The position numbers and the translations under genes are program-made. This document shows, piece by piece, positions 18,385 through 27,234 of a DNA stretch of 64,000 nt; position 1 is the first letter of the stretch; each line of letters starts with the position of its first letter. The DNA comes from an uncultured Leptolinea sp. (lineage in GTDB: Bacteria; Chloroflexota; Anaerolineae; Anaerolineales; Anaerolineaceae): assembly GCA_903828565.1 (NCBI GenBank), contig CAIKMQ010000005.1, positions 1-64,000 of the forward strand, in the 5' to 3' direction. Under the pieces are notes generated by a model. The model was not told where the DNA came from and did no database searches. It saw only the letters and a list, made by a program, of their open reading frames with translations.

Positions 18385-19182
18385 ATGGCAGGTTTTTCGT
18401 TAGATGAAATTCGCGCGTTCTGGACCGAGCAAGCCAAATTGCATGGCCGCTCATTCGCTGCCTCCTGGTCAGACCAGTACGCGATCGACCTGGAGATCCG
18501 CACACTAACTGATTGGTTTGAGGACGGCAACAAAGCGCTGGATGTAGGCTGCGCCAATGGCTATTCCACCCTTTCATTTGCCGCACAGAAGCGCATTGCC
18601 ATCAAAGGGGTGGATTACATCCCAGAGATGGTGACCGAAGCGCGTAAGAGCCTGGCGGATGTGGGCGGGAGCCTGAAAGGCAGTGCCGAGTTCGATGTCG
18701 GGGATATTACTTCCCTGACAGAACCTGAGAATACCTATGACCGGGTGGTGGTCATTCGCGTGGTGATCAACCTGCATGACTGGGAAACGCAGCAGCGCGG
18801 GTTGAGAGAAGCGGCACGCGTGGTACGCCCCGGTGGCCTGCTGCTGCTTTCTGAGGCCACACTGCAGGGTTGGAAGAAAATGAACCAGTTCCGCCAGGAG
18901 TGGGGTTTGGCAGAGATTCCCATGCCTCCGTTCAACCAATACCTGGACGAAGACCTTGTGATCGAGACCCTGCGGCCGTCCATGGACCTGGTGAAGTTGG
19001 ATAATTTCGCCTCTTCTTATTATGTGGGGACGCGTGTGCTCAAACCGCTGCTTTCTCAGGCGTTAGGCGGCGCGGTGGATGCTTCACGCCCGGAGATGGA
19101 ATGGAACCGCTGGTTCTCTCAGCTGCCTGCCGCGGGTGATTACGGCACACAGAAACTGTTCATCTTCCGCAAACGGGGTTAG
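18385..19182 (+). CDS. Class I SAM-dependent methyltransferase
   Basis: A 265-residue Rossmann methyltransferase with the SAM loop LDVGCANGYS (52-61) and the downstream VVIRVVINLHDWETQQRGLREAARVVRPGGLL region. It sits between rmlA and wecE, so a sugar or sugar-nucleotide substrate is plausible, for instance N- or O-methylation of the amino-dideoxy sugar as in TylM1-type enzymes. It also resembles the methyltransferases that cap polysaccharide chains. Which of these is right cannot be told. The gap to rmlA is 6 bp and to wecE 7 bp. Confidence 0.8.
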   Translation: MAGFSLDEIRAFWTEQAKLHGRSFAASWSDQYAIDLEIRTLTDWFEDGNKALDVGCANGYSTLSFAAQKRIAIKGVDYIPEMVTEARKSLADVGGSLKGSAEFDVGDITSLTEPENTYDRVVVIRVVINLHDWETQQRGLREAARVVRPGGLLLLSEATLQGWKKMNQFRQEWGLAEIPMPPFNQYLDEDLVIETLRPSMDLVKLDNFASSYYVGTRVLKPLLSQALGGAVDASRPEMEWNRWFSQLPAAGDYGTQKLFIFRKRG

Positions 19183-19189
19183 CCGGGCT

Positions 19190-20323
19190 ATGCCGATGGA
19201 TCTTATCCCCTTCAATCGTCCGTTTCTGGCAGGTAACGAGCAGGAATACCTGCGCCAGGCGGTTGATTCCGGCCGGCTGTCCGGGGATGGCTCCTTTACT
19301 CAGCGAGCCAGTGCCCTGCTGGAAAGCGCCCTGGGGGTGAAGAAAGTGCTGCTGACCACCAGCTGCACGCACGCTTTAGATATGAGCGCCATGCTCCTTG
19401 ACTTGCAGCCGGGTGACGAGGTCATCGTGCCTGCGTTCACCTTTGTTTCCACGGTGAATGCTTTTGTGCTGCGCGGTGCGCGCCCGGTCTTTGCGGATAT
19501 CCGCCCGGACACCCTAAATCTGGACGCAGAGCACCTCGAGAGCTTGGTGACCGAGCGCACGAAAGCCATTTACCCGGTGCATTACGCCGGCGTTGGCTGC
19601 AGCATGGAAGCCATTTTGTCCGCAGCAAAACGCCACCATCTGCAGGTGGTGGAGGATAACGCGCACGGCCTGTTCGCTTCTTACCACGGCCAGATGCTGG
19701 GCACCTTCGGCGCATTGGCCGCGCAGTCGTTCCATGAAACCAAAAACTTTACCTGCGGGGAAGGCGGCGCGCTGTTGATCAACGATCCGGCGCTGGTGGA
19801 GCGGGCTGAGATCATCCGAGAGAAAGGCACCAACCGCAGCCGCTTCTTCCGTGGCCAGGTGGATAAATACACCTGGGTAGATATGGGCTCCTCTTACCTG
19901 CCATCCGAGATGCTGGCAGCTTTCCTGCTGGCACAGCTGGAAGCGCGCAATGAGATCCAGCGGCGCAGGCGGGTAATTTGGGAGCGCTACGATACAGAAC
20001 TGGCGCAATGGGCTGAGAACAACGGCGTGCGCCGGCCGGTCATCCCTGCGGGCGTAGAGCAGGCGTATCACATGTATTACCTGCTCTTCCCGGGGCTGGC
20101 AGAGCGGACCGCTTTCATTCAATACATGAAAGAGCGCGGCATTATGTGCGTCTTCCATTATTTACCGCTGCACCTCTCGCCGATGGGGTTGGGCTTCGGC
20201 GGCAAGGAGGGTGACTGCCCGGTGACAGAAGATATCAGCGACCGCCTGGTGCGCCTGCCTTTTTATACGGGCATGTCTGCTGAGGAACAGGGCAGGGTAA
20301 TTGGGGCGGTAAAAAAGATTTAA
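19190..20323 (+). CDS. wecE: dTDP-4-amino-4,6-dideoxygalactose transaminase WecE/RffA
   Basis: A 377-residue PLP-dependent sugar aminotransferase of the DegT/DnrJ/EryC1 family. The PLP lysine 185 lies in QSFHETKNFTCGEGGAL, a motif characteristic of WecE/RffA rather than of PseC or ArnB. VEDNAH (154-159) carries the aspartate that holds the cofactor nitrogen. It would aminate dTDP-4-keto-6-deoxyglucose to dTDP-Fuc4N using glutamate, matching rmlA and rmlB just upstream. The in-frame ATG at 19190 gives the family N-terminus IPFNRP; an earlier start at 19079 would lie inside the methyltransferase gene. The gene ends 25 bp before an AT-rich membrane protein. Confidence 0.92.
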   Translation: MPMDLIPFNRPFLAGNEQEYLRQAVDSGRLSGDGSFTQRASALLESALGVKKVLLTTSCTHALDMSAMLLDLQPGDEVIVPAFTFVSTVNAFVLRGARPVFADIRPDTLNLDAEHLESLVTERTKAIYPVHYAGVGCSMEAILSAAKRHHLQVVEDNAHGLFASYHGQMLGTFGALAAQSFHETKNFTCGEGGALLINDPALVERAEIIREKGTNRSRFFRGQVDKYTWVDMGSSYLPSEMLAAFLLAQLEARNEIQRRRRVIWERYDTELAQWAENNGVRRPVIPAGVEQAYHMYYLLFPGLAERTAFIQYMKERGIMCVFHYLPLHLSPMGLGFGGKEGDCPVTEDISDRLVRLPFYTGMSAEEQGRVIGAVKKI

Positions 20324-20348
20324 TAGATCACCCTGAGAGGGGAATCAA

Positions 20349-22355
20349 ATGGATTTTCTTAGAGATCTCACCTTTGCTCCATTATTATGGCTTGCTGTTT
20401 GTTTTGCGTGGACGATCGGTGGATATTGGATAGTTAAGAAATTATTCAACCTCGATCCATGGGAAGAATTAATTGTTGGATTTGCCACCGGCATGGTTGC
20501 ATATCTCTTCTTCGTGAATATATTGGCGCGATTCCTTCCTCCGTTATTAGGGTTTACATTACCAGCTCTTCTCGTGCTAGGATTAGGACTTATTAGTTGC
20601 TACCATCAAATACCACATCCTTTTCACCGTGAAAGCAGAGCCCAGTGGTTCTTGATAATTACTGGAATTATGATGGGTATATTCTTCCTGCTGATAAGCC
20701 TGGGGGTATCGTTATATGATGAGTATCGCAATTTACCCATTATTGCGCAAATGGCTCGAGGAACGATCCCCCCAACGTTCAACAGTCTCCAACCTTACTC
20801 TTATCATTACGGATCGCAATTACTTGGCAGCAGTTTCGTGGCTATTGGTGGCATGTTCCCATGGTCCGCCTTTGACTTTGAGAAGGGCATTCTTTGGGGG
20901 TTGACCGGTGTGTTGTTCATACTAGTAGCGAAGAGATACCTGAAAAGCTGGTACAAGAGCGCTATTGCTTGCCTGTTCTATACATTCGTGGGTGGTACGC
21001 GCTACCTCCTGTTCTTTTTTCCCAAATCTTGGCTGGCAGAGGTAGATAAACTGGTAACTCTCCAGGGAACCAGCACAGAGATAGGTTTGCCACTTTCCCA
21101 GGCTCTACGCCAGCAATGGACTTTGGATGGCGGCCCTGTACAAGGGTCATATACCTTTGGATTTATGAATGGTCTATTCTCCAACCGTGCCATGGCGCAT
21201 GACGGAACGGGGGAATTTAGTATTATGATCCTGCTGCTTTTCATCCTTTTTCTGCAGCGCGAACGGAGCAGATGGGTTATTGTATTGTATACGACGCTGC
21301 TGGCGTACTGGGCCCTGGTCAACGAGGCAAATTTTGGCCTTTTTGGTATAGGGTTGGGGTTGGCAGGGTTGTATATGCTGATAAAGGATCGCAGGAAATT
21401 TTATAAGTTTTTTGAGTATACCTGGCTTCCCGGATTGCTTTCTTTACCACTCGCTTTTACGCAGGGAGGGGTTTTTAGCGGCCAGAGTATAACCTTCCTT
21501 TCCAACAATTCTGTTGCTTCGAACGAAGGCACTTTATCCTTCGGGTTGAAACTATTGGCTTCTGTTGAAACGGCGCATCTGGGCAACCTCCCGATTAATA
21601 ATATCTATACGATCTTGGTTTTGGTCGTAGAAATGGGCTTAGGGATATTCTTCCTTCCATGGATACTACCAGTTCTATGGAAACGCATGAAAGATGGTGA
21701 ATGGCTGAGTGGTATTCTTCTGGGAAGTACGCTTTTTGCGTTCATTGCCCCATTTTTCATAGGGTTTAAAGGCGAAAATAGTATCCCAAGCACAAGAGAT
21801 ATCAGCCGATTGACAGGCTTTGCAGTTGATACTTGGGCAATGGTTTTGATCATTCTGTTCTTAAAGGAACAAAAGTGGAAATTCTATAGGATACTGGCGG
21901 GAGGCGCTTTAGGTGTGATGAGTGTTGGGGGTATCTATAACCTGTGGCGTGAGTTACCAGCTATAGAGTACCCGGTCAATTCATACTACGTAAAAGATCC
22001 GGATGTTGAAGTTGCACGGGATGTATGGGAATTTCTACCAGATGATTGCCAGATTTTTGACCCGAATGGAGAACGTGCCCTGATCATAACAGGTTGTAAG
22101 ACAAACCATAATTACCTGAACAGCTATAAAACTAGACCGGAATGGCAATCCATACGCGACAATCCCACCCTCGAGGAACTCGGCAGACAAGGATACGATT
22201 TTATCTATATGAACGAAAAATGGTTAATGGATCTTCCGGAAGGCAACAGGGGCGTTTTCAGGGATCCATGTGTCATCGTTATATCTCGCCATTTCTCTGA
22301 GGATGGTTTTCTACGAAGGGATTTGTTGGATATTTCTTCTTGTGGGGTGAAATAA
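20349..22355 (+). CDS. AT-rich polytopic membrane protein, possible GT-C-like enzyme
   Basis: A 668-residue membrane protein with about twelve or more helices and a soluble C-terminal part of about 110 residues. The first large loop has ISLGVSLYDEYRNLPIIAQMARG, with an acidic DE pair in the position common to GT-C enzymes, and a later QPYSYHYG. Layout and loop suggest the DUF2298-like group of unassigned membrane proteins, though I would not insist on it. A clean AGAGGGG ribosome binding site precedes the ATG. Codon and base use are clearly AT-richer than the genes on both sides, which suggests separate acquisition. It ends the first part of the locus; a promoter follows. Confidence 0.6.
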   Translation: MDFLRDLTFAPLLWLAVCFAWTIGGYWIVKKLFNLDPWEELIVGFATGMVAYLFFVNILARFLPPLLGFTLPALLVLGLGLISCYHQIPHPFHRESRAQWFLIITGIMMGIFFLLISLGVSLYDEYRNLPIIAQMARGTIPPTFNSLQPYSYHYGSQLLGSSFVAIGGMFPWSAFDFEKGILWGLTGVLFILVAKRYLKSWYKSAIACLFYTFVGGTRYLLFFFPKSWLAEVDKLVTLQGTSTEIGLPLSQALRQQWTLDGGPVQGSYTFGFMNGLFSNRAMAHDGTGEFSIMILLLFILFLQRERSRWVIVLYTTLLAYWALVNEANFGLFGIGLGLAGLYMLIKDRRKFYKFFEYTWLPGLLSLPLAFTQGGVFSGQSITFLSNNSVASNEGTLSFGLKLLASVETAHLGNLPINNIYTILVLVVEMGLGIFFLPWILPVLWKRMKDGEWLSGILLGSTLFAFIAPFFIGFKGENSIPSTRDISRLTGFAVDTWAMVLIILFLKEQKWKFYRILAGGALGVMSVGGIYNLWRELPAIEYPVNSYYVKDPDVEVARDVWEFLPDDCQIFDPNGERALIITGCKTNHNYLNSYKTRPEWQSIRDNPTLEELGRQGYDFIYMNEKWLMDLPEGNRGVFRDPCVIVISRHFSEDGFLRRDLLDISSCGVK

Positions 22356-22389
22356 TCAAGTTAGGTGTAAATCGAGGCTTATCCCCCGG

Positions 22390-22417
22390 TTGACTCACCC
22401 GGTATTCGGTTTATAAT
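22390..22417 (+). promoter_or_regulatory. Near-consensus sigma-70-type promoter for the MarR-type regulator
   Basis: TTGACT (22390-22395) and TATAAT (22412-22417) are separated by 16 bp. Transcription would start near 22423-22425, only about 12-14 bases before the ATG at 22437, so the regulator message would have a very short leader with no room for a normal ribosome binding site. It is the best promoter match seen in the long plus-strand run. Confidence 0.75.
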
Positions 22418-22435
22418 TCAGTTACTGAATACTGG
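22399..22435. promoter_or_regulatory. Nested inverted repeats overlapping the -10 box: likely operator
   Basis: Two inverted repeats overlap the promoter. The outer arms CCGGTATTC (22399-22407) and GAATACTGG (22427-22435) match at 8 of 9 positions. The inner arms ATTCAG (22416-22421) and CTGAAT (22425-22430) are perfect around a 3-base centre. They bracket the -10 box and the presumed start point, where a bound dimer would block polymerase. Autoregulation by the adjacent winged-helix protein is the simplest reading. Confidence 0.6.
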
Positions 22436-22436
22436 T

Positions 22437-22922
22437 ATGGATGACCCCGTTCTCAACCACCGCGAATTGAACCTGCTGCAGGGTATAGAGCAGGACCCGG
22501 ACGTGAACCAGGCCGTTCTGGCTGAAAAGCTGGGCGTGGCTGTGGGCACGGTCAACTGGCATTTAAAGCGCCTGATTGAAAAAGGGGCCATCAAGGTAAA
22601 GCGCGCCTCACGTCGTAAACTGAAATACATCATCACTCCCGAAGGTATCGCCCTGCGCGCCCGTCTGACGCTGGATTTCGTCCAGCAGAGCTTCGCGCTG
22701 TACCGGCTGATTCGCTCGCGGGCAGTGGAAGCCATCCCGGTCATCAGCAGCGCCGGTTATACCGCTGTGCGCCTGCAAGTCGAAGGAGATATGGGGGATG
22801 TGGTGCGCCTGACTTGCCTGGAACACGGCCTGTCGATATCGGAGGATCCGCAGCTGCCGCTCATCCACATGGATGGCATGAAGGTGGTGGTGGATTACCC
22901 TGCCAACGGAGCGCGTCCATGA
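22437..22922 (+). CDS. EPS-associated MarR-family winged-helix regulator with extra C-terminal domain
   Basis: A 161-residue regulator. Residues about 6-75 form a winged helix (QDPDVNQAVLAEKLGVAVGTVNWHLKRLIEKGAIKVKR, then a wing and ITPEGIALRARLT), matching the small EPS-associated MarR family, whose members usually end near residue 105. Here about 60 further residues (PVISSAGYTAVRLQVEG...) follow, a possible ligand- or partner-binding part. It is the only transcription factor in the locus. Its start lies just after a strong promoter with operator-like palindromes, so it probably represses itself and perhaps the downstream genes, to which it is coupled by a 4-bp overlap. Confidence 0.8.
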   Translation: MDDPVLNHRELNLLQGIEQDPDVNQAVLAEKLGVAVGTVNWHLKRLIEKGAIKVKRASRRKLKYIITPEGIALRARLTLDFVQQSFALYRLIRSRAVEAIPVISSAGYTAVRLQVEGDMGDVVRLTCLEHGLSISEDPQLPLIHMDGMKVVVDYPANGARP

Positions 22923-24109
22923 CCCCGCGGGCTCTGCTGGCTCTTACCAGCCATGGTAACGCGCCTTACCTGATGGCTGCGCGCTTTACCCATGCGCTGG
23001 GTGATTACCCGGTGATCATCCCCTGGTATTACGGAAAGACGCAGGCGGATATTCTGCTTGAGGAAGTTCCTGAAATGCGGGAGCGTGTCTATCTTTCCGC
23101 GGCTCTGGGTGGGTTGTTTGCCCCGCTGCTGCTTGAAACCGGCTCTGGGAAGCCCTACGCCCAATTTGCTGCCGGGCTGGCGCGGGAAGATGATCCGCAG
23201 GGGGCGCGAGCAATTGAAGATCAGCTGGCAGGCTTACTACGGGCTGGCATTTCCGCCGAGCCGCTGGATGGCGGGCCTGCGCGTATCTTTCATGGGCAGG
23301 ATCTGGCAGCGGTGATCAACACCACATTGCCTTTACGGGTGGCTGTACCGCGGGTCTTCTTCTTTTTCACGGCGCGCATGTCCAGGTTATACGGCAACAC
23401 CCCCGTCAACGAGAATGACCAGCTGACAACATCCGCGGTGGCAGAGCTGTACCCCTTTGCCAGCTTGTGGCGCAAGGTGGAAGATACCTTCACAGTCTCA
23501 TTCACACCGCGCATCAATGCCCTGAGTGGCAGCATGGAAGATAAAAACGATCAGACGATCCTGACGCCGCCACTGGCATTCCAACGACCGGTTGTCAGCA
23601 AACTCAAGCAGCCGGGGGTGCTCTTCGTTCCCTCCGGTACACGCACCGATATGGCCAAGCTGCACCGTGCCGCGGACGCGTTGCCTGCGGGTTTTCTTCC
23701 ACTGGTGCTGGGCAGCAGCGGCAGCCATCCCGATTACCCTGCTGATCGCTTCACCTGTGTCACGGCGGATGTTTACGGCGACCCGCAATTGCAGGCTGTC
23801 GTTTCGCGCGGCGGCTGGGGAACCCAGTGGGAATGCCTGGCCAACCAGGTGCCATCCGCGATGGTGCGTACTACCTTCGTGGAAGACCCTGAGATTGGCC
23901 ATACCCAGCAGGCTTTGCAGCAACTTGGTCTGGCTGCCGTAGTGGATGATAATTTAGATGATTTTCTGACACCGGGTACCCTGGAATCCTACCGTTCTTC
24001 ATTAGAGGTGGAACGGCAGCGGGACAGGCAGCTGTTTGGTGAACTGGCAAACGATGGTTTCGCTTTCATGGCGAAGCAGATCTGCGACCGCAACTTGATA
24101 GATGATTAA
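22919..24109 (+). CDS. Putative GT-B-like protein of unknown specificity
   Basis: A 396-residue protein I cannot place with certainty. The C-terminal third contains VVSRGGWGTQWECLANQVPSAM and FVEDPEIGHTQQALQQLGLA, which look like the donor-binding part of a GT-B transferase, where a glycine-rich loop and a glutamate contact the nucleotide sugar. The N-terminal part starts with LLALTSHGNAPYLMAARFTHALGD, also compatible with a GT-B N-domain that handles an acceptor. The ATG overlaps the regulator stop by 4 bp; earlier in-frame starts lie inside the regulator. Its direct coupling to the MarR-type regulator is the notable context. Confidence 0.5.
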   Translation: MTPRALLALTSHGNAPYLMAARFTHALGDYPVIIPWYYGKTQADILLEEVPEMRERVYLSAALGGLFAPLLLETGSGKPYAQFAAGLAREDDPQGARAIEDQLAGLLRAGISAEPLDGGPARIFHGQDLAAVINTTLPLRVAVPRVFFFFTARMSRLYGNTPVNENDQLTTSAVAELYPFASLWRKVEDTFTVSFTPRINALSGSMEDKNDQTILTPPLAFQRPVVSKLKQPGVLFVPSGTRTDMAKLHRAADALPAGFLPLVLGSSGSHPDYPADRFTCVTADVYGDPQLQAVVSRGGWGTQWECLANQVPSAMVRTTFVEDPEIGHTQQALQQLGLAAVVDDNLDDFLTPGTLESYRSSLEVERQRDRQLFGELANDGFAFMAKQICDRNLIDD

Positions 24110-25066
<957 letters not shown>

Positions 25067-25117
25067 GCAGTTGCATCTGCAGCTGTTTATAGGAAATACT
25101 GAAATGGAGCATGGATC

Positions 25118-25945
25118 ATGAGTGAAGAAACCACGTTGATCAGGGCATCCAGTGGATGGGTGGCGCTGAACCTGAAAGATCTGTGGAAGTACCGCGAGTT
25201 GGTGTACTTCCTCATCTGGCGTGATATTAAAGTACGCTATAAACAAGCTGCCCTGGGGGTTGCCTGGGCAATTATCCAACCTATTCTGACGATGCTGGTA
25301 TTCAGCACTGTCTTTGGGAAATTCGGTAAGTTGCCTACTGATAACAGCGTGCCGTATCCGCTGTTCACACTGGCGGCCTTGCTGCCGTGGACGCTCTTTG
25401 CGAATGCCCTGCAGCGTTCAGGCACCAGCCTGGTGGGTTCAGCCAACCTGATCACCAAGATCTACTTCCCGCGCCTGATTATTCCCATCTCATCGGTCAT
25501 GGCCGGTCTGGTGGATTTTGGCATTTCCTTTATCATCCTGATCGGTACCATGATCTACTTCAAGGTTTCCTTCACGTGGAATATGCTCTGGATCATTCCA
25601 TTTACCATGTTGACACTGGTGACAGCCCTGGCAGTCGGCTTGTGGTTTTCTGCTTTGAATGTACGCTACCGCGATGTGCAGCAAATGATACCCTTCCTCG
25701 TTCAGGTGTGGATGTTTGCTTCGCCTGTAGCTTATTCCGCACAGTTGATCACAGACCGCAAGTGGCAGATCATCTACGGATTGAACCCGATGGCCGGCAT
25801 CATTCAAGGTTTCCGCTGGTCGCTTCTGGGCGGTACGCCGCCGGGTGAACTGATGCTCCTTTCCTCCGCTGTGATGCTGGTTCTCTTCATCGGCGGGCTA
25901 TATTATTTCAGGCGGATGGAAAAGACATTCGCGGATACGGTGTAA
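25118..25945 (+). CDS. wzm: ABC-2 type polysaccharide export permease (Wzm/TagG/KpsM-like)
   Basis: A 275-residue membrane protein with six helices and the ABC-2 family start LWKYRELVYFLIWRDIKVRYKQAALGVAWAIIQPI. It would form the channel of an ABC exporter for a finished lipid-linked polysaccharide. It is followed after 2 bp by the matching ATPase with a carbohydrate-binding tail. Length and topology are normal for Wzm-type permeases. Its presence in a locus that also has Wzx and Wzy is unusual and suggests two glycans or two sub-loci. Confidence 0.92.
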   Translation: MSEETTLIRASSGWVALNLKDLWKYRELVYFLIWRDIKVRYKQAALGVAWAIIQPILTMLVFSTVFGKFGKLPTDNSVPYPLFTLAALLPWTLFANALQRSGTSLVGSANLITKIYFPRLIIPISSVMAGLVDFGISFIILIGTMIYFKVSFTWNMLWIIPFTMLTLVTALAVGLWFSALNVRYRDVQQMIPFLVQVWMFASPVAYSAQLITDRKWQIIYGLNPMAGIIQGFRWSLLGGTPPGELMLLSSAVMLVLFIGGLYYFRRMEKTFADTV

Positions 25946-25947
25946 CT

Positions 25948-27234
25948 ATGAGCGATATTGCCATTCAAGCTACTAACCTGGGTAAGAGATATCAATTGGG
26001 TGCGCTGGGGACGAATTACCGCACCCTGCGTGACACGATTGTGGATACTTTTACATCCACCACGCAGGCACTGTTACATACCGGTGAGCGAACCGTAACG
26101 CGCGCTGAGGAGAATCGTTTCTGGGCATTGCGCGGCCTCTCGTTTGATGTGAAAAAAGGACAGGTACTGGGTGTGGTCGGCCGTAACGGCGCAGGTAAAA
26201 GCACCTTACTTAAGATCCTTTCGCGTGTCACCGAACCTACCGAAGGTCAGGCAGAGATCCACGGACGTGTCGGCTCACTACTGGAAGTAGGTACTGGTTT
26301 CCACCCTGAATTGACTGGTCGTGAGAATATCTTCCTTAATGGTGCCATCCTCGGCATGAAACGTACCGAAATCGCCGCAAAATTCGATGAGATCGTTGCC
26401 TTTTCTGAGGTAGAGAAATTCATCGATACCCCGGTCAAGCGCTATTCCAGCGGCATGTACCTGCGTTTGGCATTTGCTGTGGCGGCACACCTGGAACCCG
26501 AGATCCTCGTGGTGGATGAGGTGTTGGCGGTCGGTGATGCTGAATTCCAACGCAAGTGCATGGGAAAAATGAGCGATGTTGCTCAGCAGGGCCGCACTGT
26601 ACTGTTTGTCAGCCACAATATGAGCGCTATTCTGCGCTTGACGCAGGAGACGATGGTTCTGGATAAGGGCCAGCTGCTGATGCGCGCGCCAACCCAGGAA
26701 GCGGTGGATTATTACCTTTCCAGTGGATATTCTCGCCAGGGAGAGCGGATGTGGGAAGCGGATGAGATCCCACCCTCTGCCGCCCCTTTCCGGCCGATCG
26801 CCATCCGTGTGAAAGACCCCCGCGGCCGGGTGGTCGAAACTATCCGATCCACCGAACCATTCCAGGTGGAATTTGAGTATCAACTGGCACAACCATTAAC
26901 CGGACTGCGCGTAGGCTTGTATTTTGTAAGCCCGCGCGGCGAGCCGATCTTCACCAGCTTCGATACCGATGAGCCGGCGCAGTACGAACGGCATTCTGCC
27001 CGCAAAGCCGGGCATTACTTCAGCCGCTGCAGCGTTCCTGCCAACCTGTTCAATGAAGGCCGGCTGGTGCTGGGTGTGAATGCCAGCTCCTTCAAGATCA
27101 AGCGCTATTTTCAGGATGAGCAGGCGCTGGTCTTCAGTGTAGACGGCACCGGCGCGCCGGGTTCACAATGGGCTGAACCGCGTCAGGGACCCATCCGTCC
27201 AGCGCTCGAATGGAAGATCGAGGTGCATTCGTGA
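25948..27234 (+). CDS. wzt: Polysaccharide ABC exporter ATPase Wzt with C-terminal carbohydrate-binding domain
   Basis: A 428-residue protein. The ATPase half has Walker A GRNGAGKST (78-86), a Q-loop region, the signature YSSGM (166-170), Walker B ILVVDE (186-191) and the switch histidine 223 in VSHNMS. Residues about 270-428 form the beta-sandwich Wzt_C domain, which in O8/O9a-type systems reads the chain-terminal modification. The extended tail thus predicts export of a capped, size-controlled chain. Three methyltransferases in the locus (18385, 28815, 34562) are candidates for making such a cap. The next gene starts with GTG overlapping its stop. Confidence 0.92.
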   Translation: MSDIAIQATNLGKRYQLGALGTNYRTLRDTIVDTFTSTTQALLHTGERTVTRAEENRFWALRGLSFDVKKGQVLGVVGRNGAGKSTLLKILSRVTEPTEGQAEIHGRVGSLLEVGTGFHPELTGRENIFLNGAILGMKRTEIAAKFDEIVAFSEVEKFIDTPVKRYSSGMYLRLAFAVAAHLEPEILVVDEVLAVGDAEFQRKCMGKMSDVAQQGRTVLFVSHNMSAILRLTQETMVLDKGQLLMRAPTQEAVDYYLSSGYSRQGERMWEADEIPPSAAPFRPIAIRVKDPRGRVVETIRSTEPFQVEFEYQLAQPLTGLRVGLYFVSPRGEPIFTSFDTDEPAQYERHSARKAGHYFSRCSVPANLFNEGRLVLGVNASSFKIKRYFQDEQALVFSVDGTGAPGSQWAEPRQGPIRPALEWKIEVHS

